Positions 8,840-16,574 of a stretch of DNA of 47,465 bases are shown here, one piece after another. Within the stretch, counting starts at the first letter, position 1; each line of letters begins with the position of its first letter. Location of the stretch: contig JAHEAY010000003.1 in NCBI GenBank assembly GCA_024642485.1, positions 1 to 47,465 on the forward strand, in the 5' to 3' direction. This DNA comes from Cytophagaceae bacterium. Its GTDB lineage: Bacteria > Bacteroidota > Bacteroidia > Cytophagales > Spirosomataceae. Position numbers and translations under genes: made by a program. The notes below the pieces were generated by a model. The model was given only the letters and a program-made list of their open reading frames with translations, did not search any database and was not told the origin of the DNA.

Positions 8840-9726
8840 TGCGTATCAAATTCAGAGCCTTTCTTGAACTCATGCGTCCAGCGAATGTCATCACAGCCTT
8901 AACGGATGTGTTGGCGGGAATGGCCATCGTAGGATTTACCTTTGGGACCTTGGACTATCAATTTTGGCCCGTGGTTTTTCTGGGTATTTCGACCATGTGT
9001 TTATATGCAGGCGGTGTCGTATTCAATGACATTTTTGATCATGAACTGGACATCATTGAACGCCCAGAACGCGCTTTGCCTAGTGGCAGAATCCAACGAA
9101 TCGAAGCCATTTTTGGTGGAATCGTTTTATTATCATTGGGAATTTTCTTAGCCTTTTGGCAAAGCCGATTGAGTGGAATCATCGCGGTAATCATCACCGT
9201 ATTAGCATTATTTTATGATTACAAGGGAAAACACATGCGCATTTTTGGTCCTATCAATATGGGATTATGCCGGGCCTATAATTTAATGCTGGGGATGAGC
9301 GTGTACGAGCTAGGTGTGTTAGAGCACTTTTATTTGATTTTAATTCCTTTGATTTACATCGCTGCGATTACCTTGGTGAGTCGCGGTGAGGTACATGGAA
9401 GCCAATCGGCGCCCTTATGGTTTGCGGCCTTCTTATTCGTCATTGTGCATGGAAGCCAATTGGCCGTAGGCTATCAAGCTGGAAAATTGATGTACATGCT
9501 GCCATTTGTTGTGGCACACGCTTATTTGATCTTTTCAAAGTTGACAAAAGCCATCCAAAACCCTATAGGCCCTAATATAGGTCAAAGTGTTAAAACCGGT
9601 GTTTTGACACTAATTTTAATGAATGCCGCCTGGGTCAGCGTTAGTGAACAATATTACATGGCTTTTGTTACTTTAGCCTTATTGCCGCTCTCCATGTGGG
9701 TGGGCAAAAAATTCGCCGTTTCTTAA
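8839..9726 (+). CDS. eboC: EboC, UbiA-family membrane prenyltransferase
   Basis: Polytopic membrane protein of the UbiA superfamily, about eight or nine hydrophobic helices in 295 residues. The first Asp-rich motif is NDIFDHELD (residues 63-71), followed by the conserved ERPERALPSGRI; the second motif is YDYKGKHMR. Both are intact, so prenyl-diphosphate binding is likely. In the ebo setting it is called EboC. UbiA enzymes move a prenyl or similar hydrophobic group onto an acceptor at the membrane, which would fit attaching a cargo to a lipid carrier; that is inference. It overlaps eboB by one base (TAATG) and is followed by eboD at 10 bp. Confidence 0.9.
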   Translation: MRIKFRAFLELMRPANVITALTDVLAGMAIVGFTFGTLDYQFWPVVFLGISTMCLYAGGVVFNDIFDHELDIIERPERALPSGRIQRIEAIFGGIVLLSLGIFLAFWQSRLSGIIAVIITVLALFYDYKGKHMRIFGPINMGLCRAYNLMLGMSVYELGVLEHFYLILIPLIYIAAITLVSRGEVHGSQSAPLWFAAFLFVIVHGSQLAVGYQAGKLMYMLPFVVAHAYLIFSKLTKAIQNPIGPNIGQSVKTGVLTLILMNAAWVSVSEQYYMAFVTLALLPLSMWVGKKFAVS

Positions 9727-9736
9727 TTTATCATTC

Positions 9737-10882
9737 ATGCAAGTTTTACAACAGCAATTTCAAGTACCCTTCAGCTATCAAGTGATTTTTACGAAACACT
9801 TGTTTGACGCGAGCAATAAAACCTTGTGTGATTTTATATCCAATTTTGGCCAAAGCAATTTCCGCAAACGCATCTTATTTGTCATCGACAAAGGCGTTGC
9901 AGATGCACATCCATCCTTAACGAGTAACATTGTTTCATATTTTGAATCGAATGCTGTAGCTGATTTAGCACCAGAAATCTTGGTTTTACCTGGCGGGGAA
10001 GTGTGTAAAAATGATCCCCGATTTTATGAAGAAGTCGTTCGGGCGATTGATGAACATCGCATTGACCGACATTCTTTTGTCGCAGCAATTGGTGGTGGTG
10101 CTTTCTTGGACATGTCGGGATATGCCGCTGCTATTTCCCATCGTGGAGTTAAATTAATTCGTATACCCACGACCGTCTTATCCCAAAATGATTCAGGAGT
10201 GGGCGTCAAGAATGGGGTCAATTACTTAGGCAAAAAGAATTTCTTAGGCACCTTCGCTCCTGCTGTAGCCGTATTTAACGATATCGCCTTTTTAGCAACC
10301 TTGGAAGACCGCGACTGGCGCTCTGGAATTGCAGAAGCCATCAAAGTAGCTTTGATCAAAGATTTAGTTTTTTTCGAATGGTTAGAGGCGCATGTCGATG
10401 CCATGAATGCCCGTGATGAAGCGGCGATGGTTGAGCAAATTTATCGTTGCGCCGACTTGCACATGAAGCATATTTCGGGCGGAGATCCATTTGAATTGGG
10501 ATCCGCACGACCCTTGGATTTTGGACATTGGGCAGCACATAAATTGGAATATTTATCCGATTTCAAGATACGTCATGGCGAAGCAGTTGCGATCGGAATT
10601 GCCTTGGATTGCGTGTATTCGCATTTGATTGGTGCGATTTCCTTATCGGATTGTAAGCGTATTTTGGCCGTCATTAAGGGCTTAGGATTTGATTTATATC
10701 ATCCGGCTTTGGCCGAAAATGAATGCCAAAACCTGCATAAAGGTTTGCAAGAATTCCAAGAACATTTGGGAGGGCATTTAACCATCACTTTGTTGAAAGC
10801 TTTAGGAAAAGGAGAAGAAGTTCACGAAATGGACTTCCCAACGATCCAAGCTTCCGTTGCCTTATTAGCTAAATACGCTTAA
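9737..10882 (+). CDS. eboD: EboD, 3-dehydroquinate synthase-like enzyme
   Basis: Sugar phosphate cyclase-fold protein related to AroB. It has the glycine-rich NAD site IGGGAFLDMSGY (119-129), RIPTTVLSQNDSGVGVKNGVN (from about 142), and all three zinc ligands at SGIAEAIK (Glu200), DFGHW (His264) and RHGEAVAIG (His280). It is therefore probably catalytic. The position between eboC and eboE, and the form FGHWAAHKLE, mark it as the ebo paralogue and not the shikimate enzyme. Its product is unproven; a cyclitol or sugar-derived carrier headgroup is one possibility. Length 381 is slightly above AroB. eboE begins 1 bp after its stop. Confidence 0.88.
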   Translation: MQVLQQQFQVPFSYQVIFTKHLFDASNKTLCDFISNFGQSNFRKRILFVIDKGVADAHPSLTSNIVSYFESNAVADLAPEILVLPGGEVCKNDPRFYEEVVRAIDEHRIDRHSFVAAIGGGAFLDMSGYAAAISHRGVKLIRIPTTVLSQNDSGVGVKNGVNYLGKKNFLGTFAPAVAVFNDIAFLATLEDRDWRSGIAEAIKVALIKDLVFFEWLEAHVDAMNARDEAAMVEQIYRCADLHMKHISGGDPFELGSARPLDFGHWAAHKLEYLSDFKIRHGEAVAIGIALDCVYSHLIGAISLSDCKRILAVIKGLGFDLYHPALAENECQNLHKGLQEFQEHLGGHLTITLLKALGKGEEVHEMDFPTIQASVALLAKYA

Positions 10883-10883
10883 G

Positions 10884-12062
10884 ATGAAAACAGCCTACGG
10901 ACACCTCAGTTATTGCAGTAACATTCATCCCGGGGAGATTTGGGAAGAACATTTTGCCAATTTACAAGCAACCGTCCCGAAGGTAAAGCAAGAAGTTTGT
11001 CCAGACCACGCGATGGGATTGGGTTTACGGATCGCGAATCAGGCAAGTATCGATTTAAGCGAAGATTCGAATAAGTTGGCAGCCTTAAAAACCTGGCTCG
11101 CCCAAGAAGACATTTACATATTTACGTTGAACGGATTCCCGTATGGCGGATTTCATAATACGATTGTCAAAGATCAGGTGCATGCGCCCGACTGGACGAC
11201 ACAGGATCGCGTGAATTATACCCGTCGATTGATAGATTTATTAGTTCAATTATTGCCAACGGATCAACATGAGGGAGGTATTTCAACGTCGCCATTGTCT
11301 TATAAATTCTGGTGGGATAATCGCGGTTCGGCAATTAGCCAGGCCACGATGGAATTGTTAAAACTCGTCCCCTATTTGGCTCAAACGGAACAAAAAACGG
11401 GAAAATGGATTCACATTGACATCGAACCGGAGCCAGATGGCCTATTGGAAAATCACCGTGAATTCGTCGACTGGTACACAGACATTTTAATTCCTTATGC
11501 GATAACAGCCGGCATTCCGGAAGATTGGGTTCGTAGGCATATACACATCTGTTTCGATGTGTGTCATTATGGGGTTTCCTTCGATAAACCTACATCCTGT
11601 TTACAAGAATTAGCAGAGAAAAATATCTCCATCGGCAAGATACAAATCAGTTCTGCGCTGCGAGTTGATTTACGACAGGACGCTAATGCGCGTATCGAAG
11701 CCTTGAAACAATATGAAGAACCCACTTATTTACATCAGGTGAAGGCCTTGAAAAAAGATGGGAATTACGAACAATTCAAAGATTTGGGAGAAGCCTTAGC
11801 GCAATACAAAGAAGGAATTTACGACGAGTGGCGCGTGCATTTCCATGTGCCTCTTTTCTTAGATTCCTATGGCTTATTGAATTCCACGCAAGCGGAAATC
11901 GCGGAAACTTTGGCTTATCATCAACAACATCATGTCACACGGATGATGGAAATTGAGACCTATACTTGGGGAGTTTTACCCTCCGAATACCAAGAATCCA
12001 TCGAGACATCCATCGCGCGTGAAGTCACGTACATACAAGACCTATTATGCAAAAAACCGTAG
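10884..12062 (+). CDS. eboE: EboE, metabolite traffic TIM-barrel protein
   Basis: Matches the 'metabolite traffic protein EboE' family: it opens with GHLSYCSNIHPGEIW, continues with FTLNGFPYGGFH (about residues 71-82), and has IDIEPEPDGLLE and HICFDVCHYGVSFD, which give an apurinic-endonuclease/xylose-isomerase-like TIM barrel with acidic and histidine metal ligands (Glu/Asp/His in the last two motifs). No signal peptide or membrane helix is seen, so it is cytosolic. A role as an isomerase- or epimerase-type enzyme on a sugar-like intermediate is plausible but unproven. Its 3' end overlaps the eboF start by 16 bp. Confidence 0.9.
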   Translation: MKTAYGHLSYCSNIHPGEIWEEHFANLQATVPKVKQEVCPDHAMGLGLRIANQASIDLSEDSNKLAALKTWLAQEDIYIFTLNGFPYGGFHNTIVKDQVHAPDWTTQDRVNYTRRLIDLLVQLLPTDQHEGGISTSPLSYKFWWDNRGSAISQATMELLKLVPYLAQTEQKTGKWIHIDIEPEPDGLLENHREFVDWYTDILIPYAITAGIPEDWVRRHIHICFDVCHYGVSFDKPTSCLQELAEKNISIGKIQISSALRVDLRQDANARIEALKQYEEPTYLHQVKALKKDGNYEQFKDLGEALAQYKEGIYDEWRVHFHVPLFLDSYGLLNSTQAEIAETLAYHQQHHVTRMMEIETYTWGVLPSEYQESIETSIAREVTYIQDLLCKKP

Positions 12063-13411
12063 TCATTGATATTGTAGGCCTAAGCGAAAGTATTTTAGGT
12101 CAACATACCCCTTTTTTAGACGGCTATATTTCGGGTAAAAAGAAATCGAAAATCAAGCCCCCGTTTCCGGCTGTGACGACGACTTCCCAAAGTGTATACC
12201 TGACAGGAAAATATCCAAGTTCACACGGCATTGTGGGGAATGGCTGGTATGACAACATCGATTCGGAAGTGAAGTTTTGGAAACAGTCCAATAAGCTCGT
12301 GGGGGACGAAAAAATCTGGGATGCAGGACATAAAAAAGATCCGAATTTCACCTGTGCCAATTTATTTTGGTGGTACAACATGTATTCATCGGCGGATTAT
12401 TCGGTGACACCTAGACCTCAATATCACTCGGATGGAGTAAAGATGCCTGATTGTTATAGTCATCCAGCTGATTTGCGTGATGAATTACAGGAGGCCTTTG
12501 GAACATTTCCCTTGTTTAATTTTTGGGGACCCAATGCAAATATTAAATCGACAAATTGGATTGCGGATGCCTCCATTTACGTGGATAAGAAATATGATGC
12601 GACGCTGACCTTTATCTATTTGCCTCATTTGGATTATTGCTTGCAGAAATTCGGCGTGGATTTTGAAAAGATCAAAGGCGATTTGCAGGAAATCGATCAG
12701 GTAGTTGAGCGTTTAGTAAGCCATTTTGAAGGCAAAGGGGCGAAAGTAATTATCCTTTCCGAATATGGAATTAATAACGTTTCCAAACCCGTTCATTTGA
12801 ATCGCATCTTGCGCGAGGCAGGTTATATCGCCTTGCGGGAGGAACAAGGCTTGGAATTATTAGATCCGGGTGCATCACGTGCATTTGCCGTATCTGATCA
12901 CCAAATCGCGCATGTATATTGTCCTGATGCTTCTGTTTTGGATGAAGTAAAATTACTTTTGATGCAAACACATGGCGTCAAAAAAGTACTATCCGGCGAT
13001 GAATTAGCCGCATTTCACATCGATCATCCGCGTGCGGGCGACTTGGTATTGATTGCTGATAAGGATGCTTGGTTCACCTATTTCTACTGGTTGGACGACA
13101 AAAAAGCACCCGATTTTGCCCGTTGTGTAGACATCTTCAAAAAACCTGGGTATGACCCTGTCGAGATGTTCATGGATCCTAAAAACCCATTCATCAAACT
13201 CCGTGCGGCCTATAAATTGGCCCGTAAACTGACAGGTTTCCGTTATCGCATGGATGTGATTCCTTTGGATGCGAGTTTGGTCAAAGGATCCCATGGCAGT
13301 CCATTTTGCGACGAAGCTTATTATCCTTTGTATATCGCTGATAATCAATCAACTGATAAAATGGAACCAACGGAAGTTTATTCCTTGATTTGGAATACGG
13401 TGTTTGAATAA
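12047..13411 (+). CDS. eboF: EboF, nucleotide pyrophosphatase/phosphodiesterase-like
   Basis: Alkaline-phosphatase superfamily protein of the NPP type. Asp8 (VIDIVGLS) and the putative nucleophile Thr44 in PPFPAVTTTSQSVYLTG, followed by YPSSHG, are intact. Later metal-ligand motifs differ from the classical ones: YLPHLDYCLQKFG has Gln200 where a GHxxG His is usual, and SEYGI (239-240) stands in place of SDHGM. I believe these changes are typical of this bacterial subfamily, but its activity may differ. No signal peptide is visible. In the ebo pathway it may cleave a phosphodiester or pyrophosphate in a carrier-linked intermediate; this is inference. It is the last gene of the core cluster. 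Confidence 0.85.
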   Translation: MQKTVVIDIVGLSESILGQHTPFLDGYISGKKKSKIKPPFPAVTTTSQSVYLTGKYPSSHGIVGNGWYDNIDSEVKFWKQSNKLVGDEKIWDAGHKKDPNFTCANLFWWYNMYSSADYSVTPRPQYHSDGVKMPDCYSHPADLRDELQEAFGTFPLFNFWGPNANIKSTNWIADASIYVDKKYDATLTFIYLPHLDYCLQKFGVDFEKIKGDLQEIDQVVERLVSHFEGKGAKVIILSEYGINNVSKPVHLNRILREAGYIALREEQGLELLDPGASRAFAVSDHQIAHVYCPDASVLDEVKLLLMQTHGVKKVLSGDELAAFHIDHPRAGDLVLIADKDAWFTYFYWLDDKKAPDFARCVDIFKKPGYDPVEMFMDPKNPFIKLRAAYKLARKLTGFRYRMDVIPLDASLVKGSHGSPFCDEAYYPLYIADNQSTDKMEPTEVYSLIWNTVFE

Positions 13412-13443
13412 ATTGGTTAACTTGAATTCCTAAACTTATCAAA

Positions 13444-13803
13444 ATGAAAAAGATCTTAACAACAATCGCCATGGTCGTTGCCCTAATGGGAGCCGGCGAA
13501 GCAGTTTACGCACAAATGCCAAGTCCACAGGAAATGGCTATGAATCAATTGAACCGCATGAGTTCAGAATTGAAATTGACCAAAGAGCAAGAAGACAAAA
13601 TTGAACCCTTAATTGTTGCACGAATCGAAAAGATGATGGAATTCCGTCAAGCTGGTATGGAACGTGAAGAGATGATGGGGGAAATGAAGAAGATTAACGA
13701 GGGCCAACAAGAAGCGTTGAAGGCTATTTTGACACCTGAGCAATTAGAGAAATACAAAACTATGCAGTCGCAAATGCGTGCGGGTGGGCCTCCAAGAAAC
13801 TAA
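13444..13803 (+). CDS. Small periplasmic Spy/CpxP-like protein
   Basis: 119-residue exported protein with a clear signal peptide (MKKILTTIAMVVALMGAGEA, cleavage probably at VYAQ). The mature part is helical, Met/Glu-rich, and carries two LTxxQ motifs (LTKEQ near residue 44 and LTPEQ near residue 97), the hallmark of CpxP/Spy periplasmic chaperone or metal-sensing proteins. It ends in a Gly-Pro tail. It lies 32 bp after eboF and 5 bp before the beta-helix gene, so it is probably in the same transcript. A direct part in the ebo pathway is not shown. Confidence 0.72.
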   Translation: MKKILTTIAMVVALMGAGEAVYAQMPSPQEMAMNQLNRMSSELKLTKEQEDKIEPLIVARIEKMMEFRQAGMEREEMMGEMKKINEGQQEALKAILTPEQLEKYKTMQSQMRAGGPPRN

Positions 13804-13808
13804 TTAGG

Positions 13809-15008
13809 ATGAAGTACCTCAACATTTTTCTTTTATTTATTGGGCTTTCTCCACTTATGGGGCAAGCCCAATTTGAAAAAGGACTGCAGACTCAATTAAT
13901 CCTAGCATCAGATGGGGATGTGATTGAATTGGAAGCAGGCAAATTTCAAATTTCGGGTAGTTTATCCTTAGAAGGAAAAAAGAAAATCACTATCCGCGGT
14001 AAGGGAATGGACAAAACGGTCTTGAGTTTCAAAGATCAACAAACCGGTGCGGAAGGAATCAAAATCACCAATTGCGAAAATATCATTTTAGAAGATTTGA
14101 CAGTTCAGGACTCCAAAGGAGATCTAATTAAAACGATGCATGTGAAGGATATCACATTCCGTCGCATCAAAGCCGAATGGACAGGAGGACCCAAGTCCCA
14201 AAATGGCTCCTATGCGCTTTATCCAGTGCTTTGCACAAATATTCTTATCGACAGCTGTATCGCGATCGGGGCATCTGATGCGGGAATTTATGTAGGACAA
14301 TCTCAGCACATCGAAGTAAAAAATTGCACAGCCTATCAGAATGTAGCGGGGATTGAAATCGAAAACTCTCTCTTTGCGGATGTGCACCATAACCATGCCT
14401 ATGGAAATACAGGTGGGATTTTGGTATTTGATTTACCGGATTTGATTCAAAAAAAGGGTGGATTTGTTAAGGTTCATGACAACCTAATCGAAGCTAATAA
14501 CCAATCGAATTTCGCTCCTAAAGGCAATATCGTAGGTAAAGTACCCAAGGGAACTGGGATGTTGATTTTGGCGACGAGCAACGTAGACATTTACGACAAT
14601 AAGATTTTAAATCATCAAACGGTAGGCGTCGGTATTATTTCTTATTTCATGTCAGAAATCGCGATTAAAGATAAGGAATATGACCCCTACCCGACCGCCA
14701 TTTCGGTGTTCAATAATACCTTTGAGCGTCGTTTAGGACGTGTACCCTTAGAAGGACGATTTGCCCAGATTTACCGCTTCAAATTGCGATTTGGCAGAAA
14801 TGTACCCCATGTAGTTTATGATGGTATTCTTGATTCGGCACGTTGTGGAAGCGATGGTCAATATTTACCCCAACATCGCATTTGTGTACATCATAATGTA
14901 AACCAGTCGGTGGCCAATATGGACGCGGAGCATGATTTCAAAAACGTGCGACGTAATCCAGTGGAGTTGGATTGTGTACAGGAATATGTCAAATCGAATC
15001 AATTTTAG
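13809..15008 (+). CDS. Secreted parallel beta-helix repeat protein
   Basis: 399-residue protein with signal peptide (MKYLNIFLLFIGLSPLMGQA) and repeated right-handed beta-helix turns of the pectate-lyase/PbH1 type: ITNCENIILEDLTVQDS, VKDITFRRIKAEW, CTNILIDSCIAIG, SQHIEVKNCTAYQN and ENSLFADVHHNHAY follow one another from about residue 75 to 200. It resembles the family that occurs beside the SO2930-type diheme cytochrome, which is exactly its neighbour here (2 bp downstream). The pair is thought to work together in the periplasm; no activity is established. A polysaccharide or other polymer substrate is possible from the fold. Confidence 0.85.
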   Translation: MKYLNIFLLFIGLSPLMGQAQFEKGLQTQLILASDGDVIELEAGKFQISGSLSLEGKKKITIRGKGMDKTVLSFKDQQTGAEGIKITNCENIILEDLTVQDSKGDLIKTMHVKDITFRRIKAEWTGGPKSQNGSYALYPVLCTNILIDSCIAIGASDAGIYVGQSQHIEVKNCTAYQNVAGIEIENSLFADVHHNHAYGNTGGILVFDLPDLIQKKGGFVKVHDNLIEANNQSNFAPKGNIVGKVPKGTGMLILATSNVDIYDNKILNHQTVGVGIISYFMSEIAIKDKEYDPYPTAISVFNNTFERRLGRVPLEGRFAQIYRFKLRFGRNVPHVVYDGILDSARCGSDGQYLPQHRICVHHNVNQSVANMDAEHDFKNVRRNPVELDCVQEYVKSNQF

Positions 15009-15010
15009 GC

Positions 15011-16021
15011 ATGCGTTACTTGGGATTCCTCTTGCTTCTTGGCTTATTTTCATACCAACCAGCGCCTAAATTTCCCACGAAACTCTCTGATTACGGCTTG
15101 TTTCAGGGAAAACTGCAAGATCAAATTCCCGTAACTGGTGTGATACCCTATGAGCTGATTAGCCCCCTCTTTTCAGATTACGCCCATAAATTACGTTTCG
15201 TTCAGTTACCTGCGGGACAATCAGTCGCCTACAATCCGGATTCCGTTTTTCAATTCCCGGTGGGAACACGCATAGCCAAAACCTTTTATTATCCCTTCGA
15301 TGAGCGCAAACCTGAATCCGGTCGGCGAATCATGGAAACACGTATCCTAAGCCATGAAGGTTCAGGCTGGGTAGCATTGCCTTATATTTGGAATGAGGAG
15401 CAAACAGAAGCCTATTTAGAAGTAGCTGGTGGGACGAGTTTGGTGGAGTTCAAAAACTTGCAGGGCAAGAAGCAGCAGGTTAATTATGTCGTGCCGAATA
15501 TGAATCAATGCAAAGGATGCCACGAACGGGATGGCATGATGACGCCTATAGGTCCTAGTGCCCGACAAATGAATGCCTCGATGCGCTATGTCCATGGAGA
15601 AGAAAACCAATTGGATTATTGGAGTCGGACGAATCAGCTGACGAATGTATCCGAAACTAGGCCTAAATTCGTCTCGTATTTTGACGAAGGTGCGCCTCTC
15701 AATGAACGAGTGAAGGCATATTTGGACATCAATTGTGCGCATTGTCACAATCCCAAAGGACCCGCCAAGAGTTCAGGCTTATTTTTAGATTATCGCTATT
15801 ATGGTACGACGGCCTACGGCAACATGAAATCACCTGTGGCGGCAGGTCGCGGTTCAGGCGGTTTATCCTATGACATCGTTGCGGGTAAACCGGCAGAAAG
15901 CATATTGCTCTATCGAATGAATTCGCATGATCCGGGGGTTATGATGCCGGAACTTGGTCGGACAATTATCCATCAAGAAGGCGTCGCGTTGATCCGTGAA
16001 TGGATTAAATCAATTCATTGA
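15011..16021 (+). CDS. SO2930-family diheme c-type cytochrome
   Basis: 336-residue exported protein with two CxxCH heme attachment sites, CKGCH (residues 167-171) and CAHCH (242-246). The N-terminal hydrophobic segment MRYLGFLLLLGLFSYQPAP is a signal peptide. The region before the hemes (YELISPLFSDYAHKLRFVQLP) is the conserved N-terminal domain of the SO2930 family. I chose ATG 15011 because it begins the signal peptide and follows the previous stop by 2 bp; a longer frame from 14972 would overlap the beta-helix gene. It probably carries electrons to or from a periplasmic substrate jointly with the beta-helix protein. Confidence 0.88.
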   Translation: MRYLGFLLLLGLFSYQPAPKFPTKLSDYGLFQGKLQDQIPVTGVIPYELISPLFSDYAHKLRFVQLPAGQSVAYNPDSVFQFPVGTRIAKTFYYPFDERKPESGRRIMETRILSHEGSGWVALPYIWNEEQTEAYLEVAGGTSLVEFKNLQGKKQQVNYVVPNMNQCKGCHERDGMMTPIGPSARQMNASMRYVHGEENQLDYWSRTNQLTNVSETRPKFVSYFDEGAPLNERVKAYLDINCAHCHNPKGPAKSSGLFLDYRYYGTTAYGNMKSPVAAGRGSGGLSYDIVAGKPAESILLYRMNSHDPGVMMPELGRTIIHQEGVALIREWIKSIH

Positions 16022-16102
16022 TAATCATTCAATTAGTCATTTTTTGAATAGGAAAAGGTATTTATCCGGACGAAATTTGTGTCATCAAACCTAGCCCGAA
16101 AA

Positions 16103-16546
16103 ATGAAAAAGAATACCTTAATAGAAAACCAGCTCCTCGAAATGATTCAGCCGCGCATTCAGCTGATTGAAAATAAATTTTCAAATGGAGAAGCGTTGTC
16201 AGATCAAGATGTGAATACACTTTTATTGAAATCAGCATTCAATCACATCAATCATTTCGAAATGCGATTGGATGAGTTGGCCGCGGATGTGGCACAGCTA
16301 CGATTAGACTTCTCTGAACTTGAGGTAAAATTTCATCATCTTGAAAGTAGATTCTATGCCCTTGAAGGTAAATTTCATTCTCTTGAAGCAAGATTCGAAA
16401 CCTTAGAAGCGCGATTCATTTCTTTTGAGTCAAGAATGGAGGCCACCATTGAAAAGACTATGAAATCAAACAAAAAATGGACACTTGGCTTGATGACCTT
16501 TTGCCTCACATTATTTAAAATCATTGATCTAGTCATCCACAACTAA
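16103..16546 (+). CDS. Tail-anchored heptad coiled-coil protein
   Basis: Unrecognised small protein (147 residues from ATG 16103; a GTG at 16079 would add 8). After a helical N-terminal part, residues 73-114 hold six consecutive 7-residue units with the pattern L-E-x-[RK]-[FM]-x-x, an unbroken coiled coil. A single C-terminal membrane helix (WTLGLMTFCLTLFKIIDLVI) follows, with only HN after it, giving a tail anchor with the coiled coil in the cytosol. The organisation resembles coiled-coil/tail-anchor proteins of the DUF1640 or Bdr kind, but I cannot assign a family. It ends at a strong terminator. Confidence 0.7.
   Translation: MKKNTLIENQLLEMIQPRIQLIENKFSNGEALSDQDVNTLLLKSAFNHINHFEMRLDELAADVAQLRLDFSELEVKFHHLESRFYALEGKFHSLEARFETLEARFISFESRMEATIEKTMKSNKKWTLGLMTFCLTLFKIIDLVIHN
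16319..16444 (+). repeat. 21-bp internal coding repeats (six heptads)
   Basis: Six 21-bp units encode LEVKFHH, LESRFYA, LEGKFHS, LEARFET, LEARFIS and FESRMEA. The DNA repeats around CTTGAA and AAATTTCAT/AGATTC blocks, with divergence between copies, suggesting duplication followed by drift. Confidence 0.75.
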
Positions 16547-16571
16547 AAAGGGCTGATTACTCAGCCCTTTC
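16545..16571. terminator. Bidirectional terminator between coiled-coil gene and leuS
   Basis: The perfect 7-bp stem GGGCTGA-TTAC-TCAGCCC (16550-16567) is flanked by AAAA and TTT, so it can end transcription on both strands. It overlaps neither gene: the coiled-coil gene stops at 16546 and leuS at 16575. Confidence 0.9.
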
Positions 16572-16574
16572 TAT

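Noticed and set aside
9737-10882. Shikimate-pathway aroB
   Set aside because: Its place between eboC and eboE and the FGHWAAHKLE form mark it as EboD, although the metal ligands are intact.
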